DNA from: Thermomonas carbonis
GTDB lineage: Bacteria; Pseudomonadota; Gammaproteobacteria; Xanthomonadales; Xanthomonadaceae
NCBI RefSeq assembly: GCF_014396975.1
Contig: NZ_CP060719.1
Location: 1,336,001-1,400,000, forward strand
DNA: 64,000 nucleotides
Reading direction: 5' to 3'
Part shown: in pieces, positions 34,640 to 52,141 of the stretch
Layout: every line of letters begins with the position of its first letter
Position numbering within the stretch: position 1 is the first letter of the stretch
Program-made: the position numbers and the translations under genes
The notes under the pieces: generated by a model
Database searches by the model: none
What the model was told of the DNA's origin: nothing
What the model saw: only the letters and a program-made list of their open reading frames with translations

Positions 34640-35695
34640 ATGGACTTGGAGCCGCCCGCGAGCCGGCACATCGCTACCGGCGATGCGTTCGATCCGTTGA
34701 CCGTGGGCGCGTCGCCGGGGCATGCGTTCCTTGCCGCCGGCAATCCGCGCACGGTGCTGGAAGCGGCGGCGGCCTCGATCCGTCGCGGCGATCGCGGTGT
34801 GTTGGCGCTGGTGCTCGAGACCGAAGGCTCCACCTATGCCGGTGTCGGCGACTTGGTGCTGTTCGACGATGACCTGCAGGTCGGCTGGCTGAGCGGCGGC
34901 TGCCTGGAGCCGCAGCTTGCGAAACGCGCACGCGATGTCGCCGATAGTGGCGGCATCGACTTGGTCGAGATCGACACCCGCAGCGACGACGATCTGCTGG
35001 CCGGGTCTGCCCTGGGTTGCCGCGGCCGCCTGCGCATCGCGATGCTGCCGCTGCGGTCGATGCCGGGTGTCGATGCGCTCATCGATGCGTGGTTGCACGG
35101 CGGCGTTTCGCTGCTCGCACGCATCAGCACCGATGCCGAAGTCGAATTCCAGGCGGGCTCGCAGCGCGCGCAGTGGCGACTCCGCAACGAGCATCAGGCT
35201 TGGCCGGGCGATGCAAGATCGTGGCGACTATTGTTGCAGCGGCTTCCGCGCTTGCTGGTGCTTGGCGCGGGTCCGGAAACATCGACGCTGATCCCGCTGT
35301 TGCGCGAATTGGGATGGTTCGCATGCCTTGCGGAGCGGCGTTCGCGCTGGAGTGTCATGGGGCATTCGGCGGATGCGCACCTGCAACTCGCGCCCGCTTC
35401 GGCGATTCACGACGTGACGCCCGATGCCGTGCTGGTCATGCACCACGACTTCGAGCTGGACCGCGAAGCACTGGACGCACTTGCCGGCACCGACATCGAC
35501 TTCATCGGCCTGCTCGGCCCGCGCCGCCGCCGCGATGATCTGTTCAAGCTGCTGGCACCGAATCAGTGCGAATCGCTGGTGCCGCGCCTGCGTTCGCCGG
35601 TGGGTCTCGATCTCGGCGGCCGCGGCCCGGAGGCGATCGCACTGAGCATCGCCGCGCAACTGCAGCAATGGCGGGTCGTGGCGGCGTCGGCGTGA
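34640..35695 (+). CDS. paoD: XdhC/PaoD-type molybdenum cofactor insertion chaperone
   Basis: This 351-residue cytoplasmic protein is of the XdhC/CoxI family: an N-terminal XdhC_CoxI domain (LALVLETEGSTYAGVGDLVLF, about 55-75, then GWLSGGCLEPQL near 90) and a C-terminal Rossmann domain (LLVLGAGPETSTL near 210). It matures and inserts the molybdenum cofactor into the PaoC subunit. It lies 11 bases after paoC and overlaps mocA by 4 bases. The 35-residue N-terminus before the domain is unusual, so the true start might be further in. Confidence 0.88.
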   Translation: MDLEPPASRHIATGDAFDPLTVGASPGHAFLAAGNPRTVLEAAAASIRRGDRGVLALVLETEGSTYAGVGDLVLFDDDLQVGWLSGGCLEPQLAKRARDVADSGGIDLVEIDTRSDDDLLAGSALGCRGRLRIAMLPLRSMPGVDALIDAWLHGGVSLLARISTDAEVEFQAGSQRAQWRLRNEHQAWPGDARSWRLLLQRLPRLLVLGAGPETSTLIPLLRELGWFACLAERRSRWSVMGHSADAHLQLAPASAIHDVTPDAVLVMHHDFELDREALDALAGTDIDFIGLLGPRRRRDDLFKLLAPNQCESLVPRLRSPVGLDLGGRGPEAIALSIAAQLQQWRVVAASA

Positions 35696-36294
35696 GCCAA
35701 TCGCATGCCGTGGTCGTGCTGGCGGCGGGCGGCAGCACACGCCTCGGCCAACCCAAGCAATTGCTGACCCGCGACCGCGAGACGCTGGTACATCGCGCCG
35801 TGCGCCTGGCGTTGCAAACAGCGCCCGCGCAGGTGCTGGTCGCAGTGGGCGCACAGGCGGATGTCATCGCAGAGAACGTGGCTGATTTGCAGTGCGAAAT
35901 CGTTCGCAATGCCGAGTGGCAGTCCGGAATGGCGGGCAGCCTGCATGCCGCGGGAACCCGTCTGATCAAGGACATTCAACGGGTGCTGGTGCTCGTCTGC
36001 GATCAGCCGGGACTGGAGCGCCAGCATCTTGATGCCTTGCTCGAAGGCGCTGGTGCAGCGGAAAGCGGCTGTGCCGCCACCGTGCACGGCGATACGCTGG
36101 GCGTGCCCGCCGTGATCCCGCGGGGCTGGTTCGGATCCATGCAGATGGCGGGCGACCGCGGCTTCGGCGTCCGCCTTGGACAGCAGCGTGCGGCTGGCGT
36201 TTTTCAGCTGGAAGCGCCGGAACTCGGCATGGACATCGACAACCTCCATGACCTCGCGTGCGCGCGAAAACAGGCCTGGTTGGACGATGAATGA
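35692..36294 (+). CDS. mocA: Molybdenum cofactor cytidylyltransferase
   Basis: The 200-residue nucleotidyltransferase begins at a GTG overlapping the paoD stop (GTGA). The signature LAAGGSTRLGQPKQLL at about 10-25 is the NTP-binding and metal loop of the MobA/MocA family, VCDQPGLE near 102 supplies the second metal site, and GVPAVIP near 140 follows. Next to paoABCD it should make molybdopterin cytosine dinucleotide, the form PaoC uses, rather than the guanine form. Confidence in MocA over MobA rests mainly on this context. Confidence 0.88.
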   Translation: MSQSHAVVVLAAGGSTRLGQPKQLLTRDRETLVHRAVRLALQTAPAQVLVAVGAQADVIAENVADLQCEIVRNAEWQSGMAGSLHAAGTRLIKDIQRVLVLVCDQPGLERQHLDALLEGAGAAESGCAATVHGDTLGVPAVIPRGWFGSMQMAGDRGFGVRLGQQRAAGVFQLEAPELGMDIDNLHDLACARKQAWLDDE

Positions 36295-36424
36295 CCCGAA
36301 TCGCGGGTATTTTGCCGTTTTCAAGGCAGAATCCGCCGAGTAGTGCGTGTGTGCCACATGACAGATCGACCAGACGGTGATCCAATCCGCGTGCAGTCCT
36401 GACAACCCCGAGGAGAAATCGAAC

Positions 36425-36814
36425 ATGGCAGCGAAGAAAGCGGCTCCGGCCAAGAAGGCCGCTCCGGCCAAGAAAGCAGCAGCGAAGCCCGCAGCACCGA
36501 AGCCGATCAAGGAAACCATGAGCAAGTCCGGCCTGGTCGCGCACCTGGCCGAAGCCAGCGCCGTGGCAGCCAAGGACGTCCGCGCCGTGCTGGCCGCGCT
36601 GGAAGGCGCGATCCACGGGTCGGTCAACAAGAAGGGCGCCGGTGCATTCGTGTTCCCGGGCATCCTGAAGATCACTGCGGTGAAGGTTGCGGCCAAGCCG
36701 AAGCGCAAGGGCATCAATCCCTTCACCAAGGAAGAAGTCTGGTTCGCCGCCAAGCCGGCTTCGACCAAGCTGAAAGTGCGTCCGCTGAAGAAGCTCAAGG
36801 ACGCGGCGCTCTGA
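36425..36814 (+). CDS. HU-family DNA-binding protein with Lys/Ala-rich N-terminal tail
   Basis: A 129-residue nucleoid protein. Residues 1-28 are a low-complexity tail of KKAAPA repeats; the rest is an HU/IHF-type fold (TMSKSGLVAHLAEASAVAAKDV and GAGAFVFPGILKI, then basic arm residues KPKRKGINPFTKEEV). The ATG at 36425 has GAGGAGAAA upstream. It stands alone. Such tailed HU-like proteins are known in xanthomonads and other bacteria, with the tail adding nonspecific DNA binding. A similar tail ends the topoisomerase encoded further on. Confidence 0.9.
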   Translation: MAAKKAAPAKKAAPAKKAAAKPAAPKPIKETMSKSGLVAHLAEASAVAAKDVRAVLAALEGAIHGSVNKKGAGAFVFPGILKITAVKVAAKPKRKGINPFTKEEVWFAAKPASTKLKVRPLKKLKDAAL

Positions 36815-36850
36815 TCGCTTCGCCGATCCGCAGCAACTGATGGTTCGCGT

Positions 36851-36876
36851 GGCGTTGGGCAGTGATGCCCAGCGCC
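36851..36876. terminator. Hairpin between convergent HU-like and DUF4124 genes
   Basis: GGCGTTGGGC (36851-36860) pairs with GCCCAGCGCC (36867-36876) with one G-U, around a 6-base loop, in the 65-base gap between convergent genes. There is no T-run on either side; it may serve both genes. Confidence 0.5.
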
Positions 36877-36879
36877 GCG

Positions 36880-37539
36880 TTACGGTTTGGATTTCGCCGG
36901 GTCTTCCTCCGGTGCCACAGTCGAGCAATGGCTCGCCTTGATCTTCTTGTCGATGCTGTCGAACGCGGCCTGCCTTTCGCGGCGGCTGTCGTTGCCGGCG
37001 TATTTCAGCTTGAACTCGGCATCGTCCAGGTGCCTGTACCACGACGCGCATAACTGCTCGGCGGGAACCGCAGTGCAGGTGTCGTATTTCATCTCGCAGG
37101 CGGCACCCATGCCCAGTGCGGTGCTGCCGTCGATGCCGACGACCTCCAGCCGGGCGCAGGTGGGTTCCGGGCTGTCGGTTTCGCCCAGATAGTCCTTGTT
37201 TTCCCAGGTGCGGCACTGGAACAGCGCGGGTGGCGCGGGCAGTGCGGCCGCTTCCGGTGCCGGTGCGCGCTTCATCGCCGGGCCGCGCACCATCACGAAG
37301 TCGCCGTATGCCGGTTTTTCCTCTGGCGCTTCGACCGCAACGGGTTTCTTCGCCGGCACCGGCACGGTCTTCACCTCGCCGATGCGTCGCACTTCCTGCT
37401 TCATGCCGGCGGCGCAGGGCGTGCCGTTCTGCATCGACACATTGCCCTTGGCGTCGGTGCATTTGTAGAAGACGGTTTCCTGCGCACAGGCGGCATGTGC
37501 GGCAAACAACATCATGATGGCGAGTAAAAAGCGACGCAT
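36880..37539 (-). CDS. Exported DUF4124-domain protein
   Basis: A 219-residue protein with a signal peptide (1 to about 20, ending ACAQE) and an N-terminal DUF4124-type segment (VFYKCTDAKGNVSMQNGTPC) in which two cysteines probably form a disulfide. After a Pro/Ala-rich linker there is a second Cys-rich region (residues 125-215) with five to six cysteines. It follows a related gene with one base between them, so the two form an operon. Function unknown; these proteins are periplasmic. Confidence 0.8.
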   Translation of the reverse strand: MRRFLLAIMMLFAAHAACAQETVFYKCTDAKGNVSMQNGTPCAAGMKQEVRRIGEVKTVPVPAKKPVAVEAPEEKPAYGDFVMVRGPAMKRAPAPEAAALPAPPALFQCRTWENKDYLGETDSPEPTCARLEVVGIDGSTALGMGAACEMKYDTCTAVPAEQLCASWYRHLDDAEFKLKYAGNDSRRERQAAFDSIDKKIKASHCSTVAPEEDPAKSKP

Positions 37540-37540
37540 C

Positions 37541-38233
37541 TCAGCGGCTACCGCAGTCGTCGTGCAGGCGGGCGTTGATCCCGCGTTCCTCGATGCGCAA
37601 GCTGTCGCGTTCCTTTTCCTGGGCATTGAAGAAGCGCGTGCGGATCGCATCGCGACGATCTCGCAGGCGCGCGCAGGTTTCGCGTGGCGGCAGCATCGCG
37701 CACTGGTCGCGGATCCAGGTGCCGCCACCGCCGATCACCGGCCGATGGATGCCGCCGTGTGGTGGACGCATCGAGCCGTTCGGTTGCTGCAAGGGCGGTT
37801 GCGCGATGCCGCTGCCGGAGGATCGTGTCGGCCGTCCCACCGCGCGATAGCCCAGCGTCCACAGCGGCACCCAGCGCGGATTGCCGGCACCGTCTTCGCT
37901 GGTGTAGCGGTCGCCGTCGGGCGTGGTGCACTCGTACATCGGACGCGGTGGTGCCAGGTAGACCGTGCGCACCGGGGGCGTGGGCGCGACCGGGCCGGGG
38001 ACGGGTGCCGGCACCGGGGCCGGCTTCGGCTTCGGCGCGTCCTGCGGGCGCAGCATCTCGCGCGCCTGTTGCTGCTGGCCCTTGGGGCAGGGCGTGTCGC
38101 GCAGGCTCTGCTTGCCGCCGGCATCGGTGCAGCGATAGACGGTGACCGTGCCGCTGGCGGGTTTCGCCTGTGCGAATGCGGTGCCGGTGAACGGCAGCAG
38201 CAGGCTCGTCAGCAGGAGAGCGGCGATACGCAT
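37541..38233 (-). CDS. Exported DUF4124-domain protein, Pro-rich
   Basis: The 230-residue product has a signal peptide (1 to about 22, ending AFAQA), a DUF4124-type segment (VYRCTDAGGKQSLRDTPCPKGQ), a Pro/Ala linker of KPAPVPAP repeats, a second copy-like segment (MYECTTPDGDRYTSEDG), and a C-terminal charged helix (ETCARLRDRRDAIRTRF). The ATG at 38233 gives the signal peptide. It is the first of two tandem genes of the same domain family. Function unknown; a periplasmic scaffold or binding role is possible. Confidence 0.8.
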   Translation of the reverse strand: MRIAALLLTSLLLPFTGTAFAQAKPASGTVTVYRCTDAGGKQSLRDTPCPKGQQQQAREMLRPQDAPKPKPAPVPAPVPGPVAPTPPVRTVYLAPPRPMYECTTPDGDRYTSEDGAGNPRWVPLWTLGYRAVGRPTRSSGSGIAQPPLQQPNGSMRPPHGGIHRPVIGGGGTWIRDQCAMLPPRETCARLRDRRDAIRTRFFNAQEKERDSLRIEERGINARLHDDCGSR

Positions 38234-38303
38234 CGCCCTATCTTGGCCGCGCACGCGCCGGCGCGGAAGTCCGCGCGTCGGTGGCGTTCAGCGTTCGCCG
38301 CGA

Positions 38304-44257
<5,954 letters not shown>

Positions 44258-44314
44258 TGGGAGGGGGGCGACAGCGCGACGTGGCGGAGGCCACGAAACG
44301 TATCGCTTCATCCG

Positions 44315-44343
44315 AATAGAACACATTTTGTGCGCTGCGACAA
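44315..44343 (-). promoter_or_regulatory. gltBD promoter
   Basis: On the minus strand TTGTCG (44338-44343) and TCTATT (44315-44320) are separated by exactly 17 bases, giving transcription start near 44308 and a leader of about 50 bases. Just upstream are two direct copies of CCGCAGAAA (44352-44360 and 44370-44378) 18 bases apart, a possible regulator site. Confidence 0.6.
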
Positions 44344-44406
44344 CCGAGTTTCCGCAGAAAATTTCGTTGCCGCAGAAACTACTTACGCGACATTCGGCGG
44401 GACGCC

Positions 44407-44958
44407 TCAGCGCAGGCTGCGGCCATCGCGGGCGTCGCGGATCGGGGTGGCCTGCAGCAGTCCGCCGGTTTCGCCGGGGGCGATCTGGTCTACCCCGGAC
44501 ACGATGCGCGGATCGAGTTCGGACCGTGCGCGCGGCGACGGCAGGGTCGCGATGTTGGCGCTGGTGGAGACCACGGCACCCCCGAAGCCGTCGCAGAGCG
44601 CGACGACGATTGGATGTGCACTCACTCGCACCGCGATGCCGTCGTGGTCGCCGGTGATCCACGCCGGCGCATCCGCGGAGGCCGGCACGATCCAGGTGTT
44701 CGGGCCCGGCCAGCTGGCGCGCACGGCATCGCGTTGATCGGGTGCCAATGCGTCCATGGCGACGAAGGGCGCGAGCTGCGCCTCGCTGGCGGCGATCAGG
44801 ATCAGGCCCTTGCCGACCTCGCGTTGCTTCAGCGCGAGCAGGCGCAGGGTGGCGGCTTCATCGCGCGGATCGCAGCCCAGGCCCCACACGCCTTCGGTGG
44901 GGTAGGCGATGACGCCGCGGTTGCGCAGGGCGGCGATGGCGGTTTCGAGGTCAAACAT
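44407..44958 (-). CDS. tsaC: Threonylcarbamoyl-AMP synthase (Sua5/YrdC family)
   Basis: The 183-residue protein makes threonylcarbamoyl-AMP from threonine, bicarbonate and ATP for the t6A modification of tRNAs reading ANN codons. The family features are GVIAYPTEGVWGLGCDP near the N-terminus, LKQREVGKGLILIA near 46, TWIVPA near 95, and the C-terminal STSANI motif. The ATG at 44958 is chosen; an in-frame GTG nine bases earlier is possible. It follows topA on the same strand, a common order in xanthomonads. Confidence 0.93.
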   Translation of the reverse strand: MFDLETAIAALRNRGVIAYPTEGVWGLGCDPRDEAATLRLLALKQREVGKGLILIAASEAQLAPFVAMDALAPDQRDAVRASWPGPNTWIVPASADAPAWITGDHDGIAVRVSAHPIVVALCDGFGGAVVSTSANIATLPSPRARSELDPRIVSGVDQIAPGETGGLLQATPIRDARDGRSLR

Positions 44959-44979
44959 TGCGATCACGCGTTAATGCTC

Positions 44980-45005
44980 GTCATCCCGGCCTTCGCCGGG
45001 ATGAC
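44980..45005. repeat. REP-like palindrome between topA and tsaC
   Basis: GTCATCCCGGC (44980-44990) and its exact complement (44995-45005) flank the loop CTTC. This palindrome type, with ATCCCGGC arms, is scattered in intergenic DNA of many proteobacteria and often sits after genes, where it can end or stabilise mRNA. Confidence 0.7.
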
Positions 45006-45017
45006 AAGCCAAGGCAA

Positions 45018-47588
<2,571 letters not shown>

Positions 47589-47644
47589 GCGGCGCAGCTT
47601 CCGGTGGGTCGGTGAAGGCGGTGTGACTCTCCGCCGCAGAAGCC

Positions 47645-47673
47645 AACGCCCGGGGTGGTTGGCCCCGGGCGTT
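47645..47673 (-). other. Perfect 11-bp hairpin upstream of topA
   Basis: AACGCCCGGGG (47645-47655) pairs perfectly with 47663-47673 around a 7-base loop, between the RDD gene and topA. It lacks a T-run. A TTGACA on the minus strand (47714-47719) may be the -35 box of topA, which would put the hairpin in the topA leader. Confidence 0.4.
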
Positions 47674-47766
47674 CGATTCATCTCTTTACAGTGGACTCAC
47701 GGGCCGGGGGCTGTGTCAAGCATTTGCTGCCGGCCGGCAGCAGGAGCAGCCCTGGCCGGAGCCGTT

Positions 47767-48489
47767 TCAACTCCCCGCAGCGGCGGCGCGCTCGATGTAG
47801 GTCTGGTAGGCCGGTATGGCAATCGCCAGCATGATCGCGATGTAGGCCACGATCAGCAGGGCACCCAGGATCAGGACGATGATCGCGACCGTGCCCAGTC
47901 CCTTCTGCTGGCGCCCCGGGTCATGGGTGAAGGCCCAGCGATCCACCACCAGCGTACTCGCGACCATGTCGTGCAGGCCGCGCTTGCGCTCGGTCAGGCC
48001 GGCCATGATGTAGCCGATGTAGAGGGTGAGGTAGCAGAGCAGGTGCGAGGCCCAGCGACCCAGCGCCCGGCCACGGCTCAGGCGGTGGCCATCGCTGTCG
48101 GTGACCTTGATCCCCACCGCCATCTTGCCCAGGGTGGCCTGCGTGCCCGAGGACTCCATGCCCACGTAATACAGCCCGCTCACGAGCGGGTAGGCGAGGT
48201 AGATCACGGCGATGAAGCCGCCGATCGCACCGCCGCCCAGCGAGTCGAGGTTCTCCAGCGCGCCCAAGCTGCCGATCCCGATCACCAGCATCCCGACGAT
48301 GACGATCGCGTAGTAGGCGATGCCGACCAGCATCGAGTCGATGAAGAGTGCCGCCGTGCGCCGCCAGAAGCCGGCATAGACCACCTTCTCGCCGGCGCGG
48401 AAGCCATCGCCCACGTCCTCGACGACGGCGGTCGGCGGGGCGTACAGCGAATCCTGGCCTTCGGCCGGTGACGTTTCGATCGTGTTCAA
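47767..48489 (-). CDS. RDD-family membrane protein with pilin-like C-terminal helix
   Basis: The 240-residue product has an RDD domain with [16 protein letters not shown] near residue 44 and three membrane segments (about 50-75, 85-110, 150-175), and GKMAVGIKV near 128. A further hydrophobic helix near 200-230 ends [13 protein letters not shown], which looks like the start of a type IV pilin but lacks the prepilin cleavage site. The start is a TTG overlapping the smg stop, with GGAG eight bases upstream; no in-frame ATG lies near. RDD proteins are of uncertain function; some act in ion transport. Confidence 0.8.
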   Translation of the reverse strand: MNTIETSPAEGQDSLYAPPTAVVEDVGDGFRAGEKVVYAGFWRRTAALFIDSMLVGIAYYAIVIVGMLVIGIGSLGALENLDSLGGGAIGGFIAVIYLAYPLVSGLYYVGMESSGTQATLGKMAVGIKVTDSDGHRLSRGRALGRWASHLLCYLTLYIGYIMAGLTERKRGLHDMVASTLVVDRWAFTHDPGRQQKGLGTVAIIVLILGALLIVAYIAIMLAIAIPAYQTYIERAAAAGS

Positions 48490-48974
48490 TGCACCGGCTC
48501 CGGTTCGTCGAGGAACATCTGCGTTTCCATCCAGGCGTAAGCCGCTTCCGACCCCGGCTGGTTGAACAGCACCATCAGCACCACCCACTTGAGGTCGTCG
48601 AGGTCCAGTTCGTCCTGGTCCAGCGCCATCGCCCGGTCCAGCACGAGTTCGCGCTGGCCGGCGTCGAGCACGCCGTTCTGCTCCAGGAACAGCAGGAAGC
48701 CGCGGGATTCGACATCCAGCTTGTCGAGTTCGCTGCCGTGGAAGATCCGGGTCGGCCCGTTCACCCTCTGCTGGCCAGTAGTGGGCCGTTGGCGTGCCAA
48801 GGTGTCGAGCCAGTCGAAGGCGTTGCGGATCTCGGCGCCGGAGAACCCGGCTTCGGTCAGCTCGCTGACCAGCGGACTGTCCAGCGCGGTGAAGTCGTCG
48901 CCGGTCAGGATCGCGTCGTTGGCGAAATAGTGCTCGAAGAGGTACAGCAGGACATCCAGGATGCTTTCTTTCAT
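48486..48974 (-). CDS. smg: Smg family protein (DUF494)
   Basis: The 162-residue protein is the Smg/DUF494 family: [17 protein letters not shown] at the N-terminus, [20 protein letters not shown] near 38-57, and the C-terminal [12 protein letters not shown]. It is acidic and cytoplasmic. The gene lies between dprA and topA in many gammaproteobacteria, which suggests a link to DNA uptake or topology, but its role is not established. It overlaps the RDD gene start. Confidence 0.93.
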   Translation of the reverse strand: MKESILDVLLYLFEHYFANDAILTGDDFTALDSPLVSELTEAGFSGAEIRNAFDWLDTLARQRPTTGQQRVNGPTRIFHGSELDKLDVESRGFLLFLEQNGVLDAGQRELVLDRAMALDQDELDLDDLKWVVLMVLFNQPGSEAAYAWMETQMFLDEPEPVH

Positions 48975-49012
48975 GTCCCCCGGCCTGCGCCCTCGGGCGC
49001 GTTGAACCGCTG

Positions 49013-50143
49013 TCAGGACCCGATCCGGGCGTAGCGTCCGTGTTCCGCCGCGATCCGCCCGTCGAGCTCCAGCGCCAGCAGCATGGAGGACAGGGTGGCA
49101 GCCGTCAATCCAGTGCGCGCCACCAGGTCATCCATACCGGTTGGGTCGTGGCCGATCGCTTGCCACAAGCGGTTGTAGTCGCCGTCGCTTTCGGGTGATG
49201 TCGGCGCAGGTGCTGGAGGAGTCTCCGGCAGCGGCTCCAGCTGTCCGCGCAAGGCCCGAGCGAGATCGACCACCAGCGGTGCTAGCGCGTCCAGCACCTC
49301 GGCGGGCGATTCCACCAACTGGGCACCTTCGCGCAGCAAGCGGTGGCAGCCGCGGGCCATCGGGTTGTGGATCGAACCGGGAATGGCGAAGACCTCGCGG
49401 CCCATGTCCGCTGCCAGTCGTGCAGTAATCAGTGCGCCGGATTTCTCCGCGGCTTCCACCACCAGCGTGCCCAGACTCAGGCCTGCCAGGATCCGGTTGC
49501 GGCTGGGGAAGTGCTGGCGCAGCGGCCCGGTGCCGGGCGAGTGCTCGCTGATCGCCGCACCGGCGCTGGTGAGCCGATCCAGCAATGGGCGATGGCGCAC
49601 CGGGTAGGCGATGTCGGGCCCGGTGCCCAGGACCGCCACGGTCGGGCCGGCCACGTCGAGCGCGGCTTCGTGCGCAGCCGCGTCGATCCCGGCAGCCAGT
49701 CCGCTGGCCACGCACAAGCCGGCCTGGGCGAGGGCGCGGGCGAACAGGGCGGCATTGGCGCAGCCGCCGGCGGTTGCCGCCCGGCTGCCCACCACCGCCA
49801 CCGACGGCCGCCACAGCAGCCCGGGATCGCCGGCCAGGAACAGCATCGCCGGCGGCGAGGCGATTCGCCGGAGCAGCGGCGGATAGGCGTCGTCGCGCCA
49901 GCCCAGAAGATGATGGTTGGCGGTATCCAGCCAGTGCTCGCCACGGGCAAGTGCTGCCGGATCGGGCGCGCGAATCGCCTTGCACGCTTGGCTGTCCAGG
50001 CCATGGCTGGTCCAGTCGCGCTGGCCTGCTCGGTAGGCATCCTCGGCGCTGCCGTGGGTGTCCAGCAGGCGGCGCAGCGCGCTGGCCTGGGCACCGCTGA
50101 GCAGCAGGCGGAGCAGGGACGCATGTTCGGGCGTGATCGGCAT
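49013..50143 (-). CDS. dprA: DNA-processing protein DprA
   Basis: The 376-residue cytoplasmic protein loads RecA on incoming single strands in natural transformation. The Rossmann-like core carries [13 protein letters not shown] near 110, [16 protein letters not shown] near 137-152, [12 protein letters not shown] near 204 and [12 protein letters not shown] near 224. A winged-helix domain ([29 protein letters not shown]) ends the protein. The ATG at 50143 is chosen over an upstream one at 50230, which would sit inside the terminator. It is followed by smg. Confidence 0.96.
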   Translation of the reverse strand: MPITPEHASLLRLLLSGAQASALRRLLDTHGSAEDAYRAGQRDWTSHGLDSQACKAIRAPDPAALARGEHWLDTANHHLLGWRDDAYPPLLRRIASPPAMLFLAGDPGLLWRPSVAVVGSRAATAGGCANAALFARALAQAGLCVASGLAAGIDAAAHEAALDVAGPTVAVLGTGPDIAYPVRHRPLLDRLTSAGAAISEHSPGTGPLRQHFPSRNRILAGLSLGTLVVEAAEKSGALITARLAADMGREVFAIPGSIHNPMARGCHRLLREGAQLVESPAEVLDALAPLVVDLARALRGQLEPLPETPPAPAPTSPESDGDYNRLWQAIGHDPTGMDDLVARTGLTAATLSSMLLALELDGRIAAEHGRYARIGS

Positions 50144-50167
50144 GCCGCCAGCATCCGCCGCAAACGA

Positions 50168-50191
50168 CGACGGCGCCCTGGGGCGCCGTCG
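50168..50191 (-). terminator. Terminator hairpin between LysM gene and dprA
   Basis: CGACGGCGCCC (50168-50178) is complementary to 50181-50191. Read on the minus strand the stem is followed by TTT. It lies about 40 bases after the LysM gene stop and ahead of the dprA start. Confidence 0.6.
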
Positions 50192-50230
50192 CGTGCTGGG
50201 GTCGGAAAACCCCGCTACCTCAAGCCGCAA

Positions 50231-51430
50231 TCAGTACGGCGCGTCAGGATGCTTCAGCTCGTAGCCGATCTGGGTCGGTTTGACGCTGCTCATCACCAGC
50301 GCGTAGCTGACGTTGTTGAAGGTACGGAACACCATCGCATGGCCGGCGAACTCGTCCGGCAGGCGCACCTTGGACTCGAACAGGGTCAGCGACTCGTCCT
50401 TGTCCAGTCCGTCCCTGACGTTGTCCACCGTGGAGCTGCCGCGCCGCCACATCGAGAACACGGTGCCGTTGTCGATGCCCTCACGGGCACCGCCGGAGAT
50501 CGCGATCACGTCGCGCGGGCCGCCGGTGCGGTACTTGTCCGCCACCGACATCACCGTCAGGCGGCCGTACTTCTGCTGTTCCTTCGGCGGATGCGGGAAG
50601 AACTGCAGGTCGTATGGCTGCGCCTCGACGGGCACAAGGCGATCGCCGACGCGGACGTCACGGCCCTCTGCGTCGAGCAGCAGGGTCGAGGCCTGGATCC
50701 CGGCCACTTCACCGCGGGTCACCGTACCGGTGGTCTGGGTGATCAACTCGTAGCCGAGCATCTCGGTGTTCTTGCTCGGGAAGACTGCGTTGGTCCAGAA
50801 CTCGCCGGTGCCGCGGAAGGTGTCGCCGCGCGCATCGAGATCCTCGCTCTGGAACAGGTCGCAGCACAGGCCGGCGCGCTCGACGAAGCGGTAGCGCTTC
50901 TCCGCGCGAACCACCAGGTAGCGTTGACCCGCCGGAATGCCTTCCAGTCCCTTGATGTAGGCGACCTGGCCACGCGTGCTGCGCAGGCGATCGTCTTCAA
51001 GCCCAACCACATAGGGCAGGCCGTCGATGCTGTCGACGATCCGCAGGTCCTTCAGGAAGGGCTCGATCTCGGACAGGTTGACCGCATTGACCGGGCCTTC
51101 CGCGCGCTGGCCGGGCTGCACCGCGACGCGGTCCAGATAGGCCAGGCTGAGCACGTCGCCGGGATAGATCAGGTGCGGGTTCTTGACCTGCGGGTTGGCC
51201 TGCCAGATCTCCGGCCACAACCACGGCCGCTGCAGGAAACGACCGGCGATATCCCAGAGCGTGTCGCCACGCTTCACCACGTAGGTGTCGGGATGGTCGC
51301 CGCGCAACTCCACCGCGGCAGCGAAACTCGCCACCGTCAGCAAGGCGACGGCAAACATCGTGCGTACGCCGCGTGCACGAGGCACGACAGGACGCAACGT
51401 CTTAGAAACACGTTCAAGCATGACGGCCAT
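50231..51430 (-). CDS. LysM-domain protein, exported
   Basis: The 399-residue protein has an N-terminal signal/anchor (about residues 20-40, ASFAAAVE) and one LysM domain at about 48-100 ([39 protein letters not shown]), which binds peptidoglycan. The remaining 300 residues are an uncharacterised region conserved in xanthomonads and relatives beside dprA. A second ATG at 51421 is equally possible: GGGGAG is nine bases before it and GGGAAG seven bases before 51430. TATAGT (51472-51477, minus strand) is a likely -10 box. It is divergent from def. Confidence 0.9.
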   Translation of the reverse strand: MAVMLERVSKTLRPVVPRARGVRTMFAVALLTVASFAAAVELRGDHPDTYVVKRGDTLWDIAGRFLQRPWLWPEIWQANPQVKNPHLIYPGDVLSLAYLDRVAVQPGQRAEGPVNAVNLSEIEPFLKDLRIVDSIDGLPYVVGLEDDRLRSTRGQVAYIKGLEGIPAGQRYLVVRAEKRYRFVERAGLCCDLFQSEDLDARGDTFRGTGEFWTNAVFPSKNTEMLGYELITQTTGTVTRGEVAGIQASTLLLDAEGRDVRVGDRLVPVEAQPYDLQFFPHPPKEQQKYGRLTVMSVADKYRTGGPRDVIAISGGAREGIDNGTVFSMWRRGSSTVDNVRDGLDKDESLTLFESKVRLPDEFAGHAMVFRTFNNVSYALVMSSVKPTQIGYELKHPDAPY

Positions 51431-51525
51431 CTCCCCGCTTCCCTTGGTAAAAAACCCCCTGAAGCCGACTCACTATAGTCCACAAACCGCCTGCGCTGGC
51501 AAGCGCCGGCTCAGTCCGGGGCGGG

Positions 51526-51531
51526 TACAAT
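51526..51531 (+). promoter_or_regulatory. -10 box of the def operon
   Basis: TACAAT at 51526-51531 lies 49 bases before the def start in the 149-base divergent gap. No good -35 was found at the usual spacing. Confidence 0.4.
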
Positions 51532-51579
51532 CGCGAAGACTGTCGCAAATACGGACGATGACGTCCCGGACGCACTGCC

Positions 51580-52088
51580 ATGGCCCTGCTCCCCATCCTC
51601 GAATTTCCGGATCCGCGCCTGCGTACCAAGGCAGTCGCGGTGGCCCCTGCCGAACTGGCCGAACCCGCTTTCCAGCGGTTGTTCGACGACATGTTCGAAA
51701 CCATGTACGACGCCCCGGCATCGGCCTTGCGGCCAGCCAGGTGGACGTGCACAAGCGCTTCATGGTGATTGACGTGACCGAGGACAAAAGCCGGCCGCTG
51801 GTGTTCGTCAATCCGGTGATCGGTGCCCGTCAGGGCGAGCAGGTGTACCAGGAAGGCTGCCTGTCGGTGCCCGGCATCTATGCGGACGTGACCCGCAGCG
51901 ATGTGATCACCGTCGATGCCCTCGACCGCCATGGCGTGCCGTTCACCCTGGAGGCCGACGGCGTGCTCGCGGTGTGCATCCAGCACGAGATGGACCACCT
52001 CGACGGCAAGCTGTTCGTCGATTACCTCAGCCCGCTGAAGCGGGAGATGGTGCGCAAGAAGCTGGCCAAGGCGCGCCGCGCCGCCTGA
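51580..52088 (+). CDS. def: Peptide deformylase, frameshifted as given
   Basis: The gene encodes peptide deformylase, which removes the formyl group from nascent proteins. The first 47 or so residues ([20 protein letters not shown] to FETMYDAP) read in the frame of ATG 51580; the rest ([14 protein letters not shown], the metal motif EGCLSVPG and the [11 protein letters not shown] motif) is in another frame. The shift is at 51713-51720, where CCCCGGCA should be CCCCGGGCA to give DAPGIGLAA. With one added G the length is 169 residues, the usual size. Since the gene is essential and its residues are intact on both sides, a sequencing or assembly error is most likely. fmt follows. Confidence 0.9.
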
Positions 52089-52141
52089 CCCGCATCGGAT
52101 CGGCTGTCGCCACGTCGCCGTCCACGTTTGGAGAACCGCGT

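Noticed and set aside
36300..36340. TTGCC/GGCAG inverted repeat before the HU-like gene as a promoter
   Set aside because: The -35 and -10 candidates are only 9 bases apart, so no promoter is claimed there.
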